NCBI RefSeq assembly: GCF_051954575.1
Contig: NZ_JBQCHP010000075.1
Span: 1-18,291 of the forward strand
Source: Dyella_B sp035690825
Lineage (GTDB): Bacteria > Pseudomonadota > Gammaproteobacteria > Xanthomonadales > Rhodanobacteraceae
DNA: 18,291 nucleotides
Reading direction: 5' to 3'
Below, in pieces: positions 12,857 to 18,291 of the stretch (positions are counted from its first letter, which is position 1; the number at the start of each line of letters is the position of its first letter). The position numbers and the translations under genes were made by a program. The notes below the pieces were generated by a model. It was not told where the DNA came from. It saw only the letters and a list, made by a program, of their open reading frames with translations, and did no database searches.

Positions 12857-14074
12857 GTGTCGTCTCTGGTCGATCTCGGCAAGCGCTATTGGTTACCCGT
12901 CTACAAGCCGCGCGAGCTGGTGCTCGATCGAGGCAAAGGTGCGCGCGTGTGGGATACCGAGCAACGCGACTACATCGATTTCGGCGCCGGCATCGCGGTG
13001 AATGCGCTCGGTCACCAGGATCCGGATCTGCTTGCCGCATTGACCGAACAGGCGCACAAGCTCTGGCACAGCAGTAACGTGTTCTACACCGAGCCGCCGC
13101 TGCACCTGGCGCAGGAGCTGGTGGAAGCGTCCGGCTTCGCCGAGCGCGTGTTCCTGTGCAATTCGGGCGCGGAAGCGAACGAAGCGGCGATCAAGCTGGT
13201 GCGCAAATGGGCGGCGTCGCAAGGACGGCCACCGGAGCGGCGCGTGATCATCACGTTCCGTGGCTCGTTTCATGGCCGCACGTTGGCCACCGTCACCGCC
13301 ACCGCGCAACCGAAGTACCAGGAAGGCTACGAGCCGCTGCCGGGTGGTTTCCGCTATCTCGATTTCAACGACGCCGCTGCATTGGAAGCAGCGTTCGCGG
13401 CAGGCGACGTTGCCGCCGTGATGCTGGAGCCGGTGCAAGGCGAGGGCGGCGTACTGCCGGCGGCGCCCGGTTATCTCAAGCGCGTGCGTGAGCTGTGCGA
13501 TGCGCACGATGCGTTGCTGGTGCTGGATGAAATCCAGTGTGGCATGGGACGCACTGGCACGCTGTTCGCTCACGTGCAGGACGAGGTGAAGCCCGACATC
13601 GTGACGCTTGCCAAGGCCCTGGGCTGCGGCTTCCCGATCGGCGCCATGCTTGCCGGCGCAAAGGTGGCGCAGGTGATGCAGTTCGGCGCGCACGGCACCA
13701 CGTTCGGCGGCAATCCGATGGCCGCGGCGGTGGCGCGCGTTGCGTTGCGCAAGTTGTCGTCGGCGGAGGTGTTGGCCAATGTGCAACATCAGTCCGCCGT
13801 CCTGCGCGAAGCGCTCGCGTCGATCGGCGCGGAGCTTGGCTTGTTTTCCGAAGTGCGCGGGCGCGGCCTGATGCTTGGTGCGGTATTGACCGACGCGTAT
13901 CGCGGCAAGGCGGGCGAAGTGCTCGACGTGGCGGCGGCGCATGGTTTGCTGATGCTGCAGGCGGGGCCGGATGTGTTGCGCTTCGTGCCGCCGTTGAACA
14001 TCGCCGCCGATGACGTATCGGAAGGTTTGACTCGCCTGCGTGCCGCACTGCGCGCGTTCGTCGGGCGAGCTTGA
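12857..14074 (+). CDS. argD: Acetylornithine/succinyldiaminopimelate-type aminotransferase
   Basis: It is a PLP-dependent class-III aminotransferase, cytoplasmic, probably using glutamate/2-oxoglutarate with N-acetylornithine (arginine synthesis) and perhaps succinyl-diaminopimelate (lysine synthesis). The product has 405 residues. Visible motifs: CNSGAEANEAA (101-111, phosphate binding), FRGSFHGRT (134-142), LDEIQCGMGRTG (223-234), and the PLP Lys253 in LAKALGCGFPIGAM. HGTTFGGNPMA follows. The frame runs open from 12611, but the start is placed at GTG 12857, 6 nt after CAGGAG, because MSSLVDLGKRYWLPVY begins the family homology. It resembles ArgD more than ornithine or GABA aminotransferases (length, HSSNVFYTEPP), but substrate cannot be fixed from motifs. 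A gene for a glyoxalase-like protein follows 21 nt later, likely cotranscribed. Confidence 0.88.
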   Translation: MSSLVDLGKRYWLPVYKPRELVLDRGKGARVWDTEQRDYIDFGAGIAVNALGHQDPDLLAALTEQAHKLWHSSNVFYTEPPLHLAQELVEASGFAERVFLCNSGAEANEAAIKLVRKWAASQGRPPERRVIITFRGSFHGRTLATVTATAQPKYQEGYEPLPGGFRYLDFNDAAALEAAFAAGDVAAVMLEPVQGEGGVLPAAPGYLKRVRELCDAHDALLVLDEIQCGMGRTGTLFAHVQDEVKPDIVTLAKALGCGFPIGAMLAGAKVAQVMQFGAHGTTFGGNPMAAAVARVALRKLSSAEVLANVQHQSAVLREALASIGAELGLFSEVRGRGLMLGAVLTDAYRGKAGEVLDVAAAHGLLMLQAGPDVLRFVPPLNIAADDVSEGLTRLRAALRAFVGRA

Positions 14075-14095
14075 GCATCAACCAGGAGCATACCG

Positions 14096-14515
14096 GTGAG
14101 ATACCTGCACAGCATGGTGCGCGTGCGCGACCTCGACGCCTCGCTGCGTTTTTATTGCGAAGGGCTTGGCTTGAAAGAGGTGCGCCGCACGGACGTGCCG
14201 CAAGGCAAGTTCACGCTGGTCTATCTGGCCGCGCCGGAAAGCCCGGAGTTCGAGGTCGAGCTCACCCATAATTGGGGCTCGGAGGAGGACTACGGTTCGG
14301 CGCGCAACTTCGGCCATCTCGCGTTCCAGGTGAAGGATATCTACGCCGTCTGCGAACATCTGCAATCGATGGGCTACACCATCAACCGTCCGCCGCGCGA
14401 TGGCCATATGGCGTTCGTGCGCTCACCGGACCTGGTTTCCATCGAGCTGCTGCAGGATGGCCACCTGCCGCCGCGCGAACCGTGGGTGTCGATGCCGAAC
14501 GTCGGTACCTGGTGA
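14096..14515 (+). CDS. gloA: Glyoxalase I-like (lactoylglutathione lyase) VOC protein
   Basis: It probably converts the hemithioacetal of methylglyoxal and glutathione to S-lactoylglutathione in the cytoplasm. The 139-residue protein has the two VOC beta-alpha-beta modules and the four metal ligands expected by comparison with E. coli GloA: His5 (YLHSMVRV), Glu55 (VELTHNWG), His74 (NFGHLAFQV) and Glu117 (VSIELLQ). The GTG start at 14096 has AGGAG 7 nt upstream. The C-terminal ~20 residues (after LLQDG) extend beyond the E. coli core and end in NVGTW. It is probably cotranscribed with the aminotransferase 21 nt upstream, and it converges on the K+ channel gene, the stops being only 10 nt apart. 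A different VOC substrate cannot be excluded. Confidence 0.85.
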   Translation: MRYLHSMVRVRDLDASLRFYCEGLGLKEVRRTDVPQGKFTLVYLAAPESPEFEVELTHNWGSEEDYGSARNFGHLAFQVKDIYAVCEHLQSMGYTINRPPRDGHMAFVRSPDLVSIELLQDGHLPPREPWVSMPNVGTW

Positions 14516-14525
14516 GCCGCAGCGG

Positions 14526-15386
14526 CTAGCTTTCCGCCGCAGGCAAGGGTGCGCCACATAGGCGGCAGTAGTCGGCATCGCCTTCGTGATCATTCTGGCC
14601 GCAGTGCTCGCATGCGACGTGCTTGCGCTTCGCGCGCATGCCGGCGGCCAGTTCCGCCGTGAAGATGCCGGTGGGCACGGCAATGATGCTGTAGCCGATC
14701 AGGATGATCAGCGAGGTGATCAACTTGCCCAGCGGCGTTTTAGGCGTGATGTCGCCGAAGCCCACCGTAGTCATGGTGACGATGGCCCAATACATCGATG
14801 TGGGGATCGAGGTGAAGCCGTCTTCCGGCCCTTCGATCAGATACATCAATGCGCCGAAGATCAGCACCAGGGTGAGGATGACGCTGAAGAACACCAGCAC
14901 CTTGCGGCGCGCGCGCACCAGCGTGTACCACAGCAGATCCGCCTCGCCCACGTAACGGGTGAGCTTGAGGATGCGGAAGATGCGCAGAATGCGCAGCGCA
15001 CGCACCACCAGCAGATACTGGCTGCCCACGGCGATCAGGCTGATCCACGTGGGCAGCACCGCAAGCAGATCGACCACGCCGAAAAAACTGCGCATATAAC
15101 GCCACGGGCGATCGACCACCACGATGCGCATGATGTATTCGAGTGTAAAGGCCAGCGTGAAGGCCCATTCGAGCGCGTAGAACAATGCTGCGAATCGTGC
15201 GTGCGCCGATGCGACGGTATCCATCACTGCTACGGCGATGCTGCCGAGGATCGCGATGATCAGCAGCACATCGAAGCGTCGGCCTGCCGTGTCGTCATGC
15301 CCGAAGATGATGTGGAACCAGCGCACCCGCCAGGTACTACCCGGCGCGGGGCCGAGCCTGTGGTGGAACGGCGAGCGCACCCGCAT
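14526..15386 (-). CDS. Voltage-gated K+ channel with C-terminal zinc ribbon
   Basis: This is an inner-membrane channel of 286 residues, six helices plus pore loop. S1 is near 38-56, S2 near 66-90, S3 near 102-120. S4 is RALRILRIFRILKLTR with basic residues at 129, 132, 135, 138, 141 and 144, the three-residue rhythm of a voltage sensor. S5 is near 163-185. The pore loop carries the K+ filter TTVGFGD (206-212), and S6 is near 221-243. After a short basic linker the cytosolic tail has CEHCGQ (Cys259, Cys262) and CRLCGAP (Cys274, Cys277), a four-Cys zinc ribbon, unusual for KvAP-like channels. The start at 15386 is 5 nt after the hemL stop, so it is likely cotranscribed with hemL; the ribosome-binding site is weak (CAGG). 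Ion preference is inferred from the filter alone. Confidence 0.9.
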   Translation of the reverse strand: MRVRSPFHHRLGPAPGSTWRVRWFHIIFGHDDTAGRRFDVLLIIAILGSIAVAVMDTVASAHARFAALFYALEWAFTLAFTLEYIMRIVVVDRPWRYMRSFFGVVDLLAVLPTWISLIAVGSQYLLVVRALRILRIFRILKLTRYVGEADLLWYTLVRARRKVLVFFSVILTLVLIFGALMYLIEGPEDGFTSIPTSMYWAIVTMTTVGFGDITPKTPLGKLITSLIILIGYSIIAVPTGIFTAELAAGMRAKRKHVACEHCGQNDHEGDADYCRLCGAPLPAAES

Positions 15387-15391
15387 GCCGG

Positions 15392-16675
15392 TCAGCCTGC
15401 TCGCGCCTGGCGCATGGCGACGCGCGCGGCATCCAAGGTCGCGGCGATGTCGTCGTCGCTGTGCGCGGAAGAAAGAAAGCCCGCTTCGAACGCGCTGGGC
15501 GCCAGGAACACGCCGTGCTCCAGCATGCCCTGGAAGAAGCGATTGAACATGGCGGTATCGGCCGCCGTGGCCTGCGCGTAGCTGCTCACTTTCTCATGCG
15601 TGAAGAACAGGCCGAACATGCCACCCACCCGGTTCGTGCTGAAAGGAACGCCTTCGCCATCGGCCACGGCCTGCAAGCCATCAATCAGCAGGCGCGTGCG
15701 TGCAGCGAGTGTCTCGTAGAAACCGGGCGCCTGGATCAGCTCCAGCATGGCCAGGCCAGCGGCCATGGCGACCGGGTTGCCGCTCAAGGTGCCAGCTTGG
15801 TAGATGGGGCCGGCCGGTGCAATCTGTTCCATCAACGCGCGGCGTCCGCCGTAGGCGCCCACCGGCATGCCGCCGCCGATGATCTTGCCGAACGTGCTCA
15901 GGTCGGGCGTTACGCCGTAGTACGTCTGCGCGCCGCCGAGCGCCACGCGAAAGCCGGTCATTACCTCGTCGAAGATCAGCAGCGTGCCGTGCCGCGTGCA
16001 CAGCTCGCGCAGCGCTTGCAGATACCCTTCCTGTGGCGGAATGCAATTCATGTTGCCGGCGACAGGTTCGATGATCAGCCCGGCAATCTCGCCGCCCTGT
16101 TCGGCAAACAAAGCCTCCGCGGCGGCGAAATCGTTGTACGGTAGGGTGAGCGTGAGATCGGCGCTGGCCACCGGCACGCCGGGCGAGGTCGGCACGCCGA
16201 AGGTCAGCGCGCCGGAGCCGGCCTTCACCAGAAAGCTGTCGCCGTGGCCGTGATAGCAGCCCTCGAATTTCACGATCTTGCTGCGGCCGGTGGCGCCGCG
16301 CGCCAAGCGAATGGCCGACATCGTGGCTTCTGTGCCGGAATTGACCATGCGCACCATCTCCACCGAGGGCACCAGGCGCGTGATGGTTTCGGCCATCACC
16401 ACCTCGGCGGGGCAGGGCGTGCCGAAGGACAAACCATCGCGCACCGCGCCTTCCACCGCCTCGCGCACGTGGGGATGGTTGTGTCCCACGATCATCGGTC
16501 CCCACGAACCGACGTAGTCGATGTAGCGCTTGCCTTCCACGTCCCATAGATAAGCGCCGTCGGCCCGTGCGGTGAAGAAAGGCTCGCCGCCAACGGATTT
16601 GAAGGCGCGTACCGGCGAATTCACGCCGCCGGGCAGCAATTTCAACGCGCGCTGAAACAATTCATGGTTGGTCAT
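15392..16675 (-). CDS. hemL: Glutamate-1-semialdehyde 2,1-aminomutase
   Basis: It isomerises glutamate-1-semialdehyde to 5-aminolevulinate, the C5 route into heme and other tetrapyrroles, in the cytoplasm with PLP/PMP. The product is 427 residues, the normal length. Visible motifs: LLPGGVNSPVRAFK (13-26), VNSGTEATMSAIRLAR (111-126), FEGCYHGHGD (137-146), FDEVMTGFR (235-243), and the PLP Lys264 in FGKIIGGGMPVGAYGG; the GGGMPVGA form separates it from the acetylornithine group. The frame is open upstream to 16840, but MTNHELFQRA at 16675 is the family start; the Shine-Dalgarno match is weak. It is divergent from rubredoxin and followed after 5 nt by the K+ channel gene. Confidence 0.97.
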   Translation of the reverse strand: MTNHELFQRALKLLPGGVNSPVRAFKSVGGEPFFTARADGAYLWDVEGKRYIDYVGSWGPMIVGHNHPHVREAVEGAVRDGLSFGTPCPAEVVMAETITRLVPSVEMVRMVNSGTEATMSAIRLARGATGRSKIVKFEGCYHGHGDSFLVKAGSGALTFGVPTSPGVPVASADLTLTLPYNDFAAAEALFAEQGGEIAGLIIEPVAGNMNCIPPQEGYLQALRELCTRHGTLLIFDEVMTGFRVALGGAQTYYGVTPDLSTFGKIIGGGMPVGAYGGRRALMEQIAPAGPIYQAGTLSGNPVAMAAGLAMLELIQAPGFYETLAARTRLLIDGLQAVADGEGVPFSTNRVGGMFGLFFTHEKVSSYAQATAADTAMFNRFFQGMLEHGVFLAPSAFEAGFLSSAHSDDDIAATLDAARVAMRQARAG

Positions 16676-16892
16676 GGAAGGCGACTCGATTCGGAGAAGG
16701 GCGGTGCGGGCAGGCAGGGTGGCCGGCGCCAGGGGAGGCGCCATTGTCCCGGCGACGGCGGCCCGCCGCCAGTCGTTCGCGGCGCGCTGTGGCACTCTGT
16801 CACGACGCGCGTTGCGTGAGCTGTGCAGCCGCTTTCGCATCGGCAGAGGAGTTGCGAGAATGTGCTATTCACTCTGAGTCTTTGTGGGTCCC

Positions 16893-17087
16893 ATGAACCA
16901 AGCTTCCTCCGAAATCACCCTGCGCAAATGGATGTGCGTGGTCTGCGGCTTCATCTATGACGAGACGGCAGGGTTGCCGGACGAAGGCATCGAACCCGGC
17001 ACGCGCTGGGAAGACGTACCCGACACCTGGACGTGCCCGGATTGCGGCGCGACCAAGAGCGATTTCGAAATGGTCGAAATCGACTGA
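16893..17087 (+). CDS. Rubredoxin
   Basis: It is a small cytoplasmic electron carrier with one Fe in a Cys4 site. Both knuckles are present: CVVCG (Cys15, Cys18) and CPDCG (Cys48, Cys51), with the family signature DVPDTWTCPDCGATKSDF. From ATG 16893 it has 64 residues. The in-frame GTG at 16884 would add three residues, and an in-frame stop at 16875 excludes a longer form. Neither start has a convincing Shine-Dalgarno sequence. The redox partner is unknown; it may serve oxidative-stress enzymes or an alkane hydroxylase, but neither is in the window. It is divergent from hemL across 217 nt, and is followed by a strong terminator. Confidence 0.95.
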   Translation: MNQASSEITLRKWMCVVCGFIYDETAGLPDEGIEPGTRWEDVPDTWTCPDCGATKSDFEMVEID

Positions 17088-17093
17088 TCCGCC

Positions 17094-17140
17094 GCGCGCT
17101 GCCTGCAAATCGCCCGATTTCGCCAGCGCGCCGGCTTTTT
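17094..17140 (+). terminator. Intrinsic terminator of the rubredoxin gene
   Basis: GCGCGCTG (17094-17101) pairs perfectly with CAGCGCGC (17124-17131), with an inner stem AAATCG/CGATTT in between, and is followed by CGGC and TTTTT (17136-17140). It starts 7 nt after the rubredoxin stop. This is the clearest terminator of the window. Confidence 0.85.
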
Positions 17141-17153
17141 CCCCTGTTGGAAT

Positions 17154-17185
17154 GTTCCTCGTGCGAAACCCCATCCCCGAGGAAC
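17154..17185 (+). promoter_or_regulatory. Stem-loop covering the small gene's ribosome-binding site
   Basis: GTTCCTCG (17154-17161) pairs perfectly with CGAGGAAC (17178-17185) over a 16-nt loop. The right arm contains GAGGAA, the only Shine-Dalgarno sequence of the ORF that starts at 17190. The fold would hide it. Such a stem could act as a thermometer-like or trans-acting-factor-controlled gate. Confidence 0.55.
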
Positions 17186-17189
17186 GGCC

Positions 17190-17357
17190 ATGCAGCAATT
17201 CATCCCCTTCGAAGACGACTGGGACGCGCTGGAAAAGATGCTTCCGGTCGCGCTGATCCCCTACCAGGTAGGCCTGGTACCGGTCCACGAGCCAGCATCG
17301 CCCCGCACCGACGTTGCCGCTGAAGCACTGACCAGCCCGCCGGTAATGCCAGGCTGA
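17190..17357 (+). CDS. Small uncharacterised protein, 55 residues
   Basis: The ORF begins MQQFIPFEDDWDALEKML and ends PPVMPG. The N-terminal half is acidic and amphipathic, with aromatic residues (F4, F7, W11) and then ALIPYQVGLVPV; the C-terminal ~25 residues are Pro/Ala-rich and look unstructured. There is no signal peptide or membrane segment. Evidence for a real gene: GAGGAA 5-10 nt before the ATG, a start immediately behind a stem-loop, codon use with GC-rich third positions like the neighbours, and placement in an otherwise empty interval between the rubredoxin terminator and the rrn promoter. No family is recognised. It may depend on its own promoter, which I cannot see, or on read-through of the terminator at 17094-17140. 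Confidence 0.6.
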   Translation: MQQFIPFEDDWDALEKMLPVALIPYQVGLVPVHEPASPRTDVAAEALTSPPVMPG

Positions 17358-17582
17358 TCCCCTAACGCTTCGTTTTCCTTGGCAGTTCCGGCCTGCGCTG
17401 GCTGGAGCTGCCTCGGCTGCTACCTGTCGGCGCATCGGGCGCGCGCGAAAATTTTGCGCAGAACACGCTTTGGCCTCTTCACAGGACCGTCAGCCGGCGC
17501 TATGATTCCACCCCCTTCGACGAGAACGCCCTGCTTCGAAGGTTCCCTGAAAAATTTCCGCTAACTTCTTCGAAATTAGGTG
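17358..17582 (+). other. Region between the small gene and the rrn core promoter
   Basis: No gene is visible. It holds a near-palindrome, GCGC-G-AAAATTTT-GCGC at 17442-17458, with no U tract on either side. The last ~30 nt (17549-17578) are A/T-rich with phased A and T runs (GAAAAATTT, CTTCTTCGAAATTA) and probably form the UP element of the rRNA promoter; Fis-type sites may lie upstream but cannot be called by eye. Confidence 0.5.
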
Positions 17583-17610
17583 TTGACGGAAGCTTGAAGA
17601 GATGTAGAAT
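17583..17610 (+). promoter_or_regulatory. rRNA operon promoter
   Basis: TTGACG (17583-17588) and TAGAAT (17605-17610) are separated by 16 nt, each 5 of 6 to the sigma-70 consensus. The A/T-rich stretch upstream fits an UP element, and the GC-rich discriminator GGGCGGCTC directly after the -10 is typical of promoters under stringent (ppGpp/DksA) control. The predicted start is near 17617, about 220 nt before mature 16S rRNA. Confidence 0.8.
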
Positions 17611-17838
17611 GGGCGGCTCACCCGGGACGAAATGCTTCGGGGCGATCTTCAAGAGAAGGTTGCAAGTGATTGATCTTTGACAGTGTGCGCAGGTGACTTG
17701 TGTGGGCGCCTTGCGGTGGAAGCGGAAACGCTGTCCATAAATGCAAGCGTCTAACCTAAGAGTCAATTCAAAAGCTTGACGTTTTACGGTTAGGACAACG
17801 CTTCAGAAAGATAGATCATCTTCGGATGGTCGAAAACT
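17611..17838 (+). ncRNA. rRNA leader with boxB/boxA-like antitermination signals
   Basis: The transcribed leader contains a small hairpin, CTTC-AAGA-GAAG (17647-17658, boxB-like), followed 12 nt later by TGATCTTTGACA (17671-17682), close to the boxA consensus TGCTCTTTAACA used by NusB/S10 for rrn antitermination. Further on, TAACC/GGTTA (about 17755 and 17789) can pair. GATCATC (17814-17820) pairs with GATGGTC (17825-17831), one G-U pair, across a TTCG tetraloop just before 16S. These probably aid RNase III processing and 16S folding. Confidence 0.65.

Positions 17839-18291
<453 letters not shown>

Noticed and set aside
12893..13942. Open frame of 349 codons on the minus strand
   Set aside because: Antisense of the aminotransferase; no domain.
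15392..16840. Upstream extension of hemL to 16840
   Set aside because: The extra 55 residues are Arg/Ala/Pro-rich with no family match; homology and normal length begin at 16675.
17442..17458. GCGC-AAAATTTT-GCGC palindrome as a terminator of the small gene
   Set aside because: The T run is inside the palindrome, not after it, and the stem would have no proper loop.

Overview
The window is a GC-rich chromosomal stretch from a gammaproteobacterium of the Xanthomonadales, most likely Rhodanobacteraceae and close to Dyella. This rests on the partial 16S rRNA gene at the right end (wording such as TTTTATCAGGAGCGAAA near its edge), on a pyrophosphate-dependent phosphofructokinase next to a proton-pumping pyrophosphatase, and on a short-type adenylate kinase. 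It reads as core chromosome. I see no phage, integrase, transposase, CRISPR array, toxin-antitoxin pair or tRNA.

Layout, left to right. (1) The 3' part of a HAF-repeat protein (+). (2) On the minus strand pfp and then hppA, separated by a doublet of REP-like GC hairpins: the PPi branch of energy metabolism. (3) Divergent from pfp, adk and mpl (+): adenylate balance and murein-peptide recycling. (4) A minus-strand ABC exporter pair, the ATPase and permease genes overlapping by ATGA. (5) Divergent from it, a LON-substrate-binding-domain protein and an HSDL2-like short-chain dehydrogenase (+), probably one transcript. (6) A VpsR-like sigma-54 activator (+) behind a structured leader of about 105 nt. 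(7) A 561-nt gap with two strong hairpins, then an ArgD-type aminotransferase and a glyoxalase I-like protein (+). (8) On the minus strand hemL (5-aminolevulinate synthesis), followed 5 nt later by a voltage-gated K+ channel with a C-terminal zinc ribbon. (9) Divergent from hemL, a rubredoxin with a good intrinsic terminator, then a 55-residue small protein whose Shine-Dalgarno sequence lies inside a perfect 8-bp stem. (10) An rrn promoter, leader with boxB/boxA-like elements, and the first ~453 nt of 16S rRNA.

How the genes may work together: Pfp, HppA and Adk all act on the PPi/adenylate pool (PPi-driven glycolysis, PPi-driven proton pumping, AMP recycling). The rest are mostly independent housekeeping genes. 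I do not see an obvious new multi-gene system. The less explained signals are non-coding: the leader before the VpsR-like gene, the adk 5' hairpin, the stem over the small gene's ribosome-binding site, a 25-bp imperfect palindrome at the LON-protein start, and the long gap before the aminotransferase. Two protein oddities also stand out: a zinc ribbon on a Kv-type channel and an Ala where the SDR catalytic Ser is expected. All family names come from reading motifs by eye; no database search was possible.
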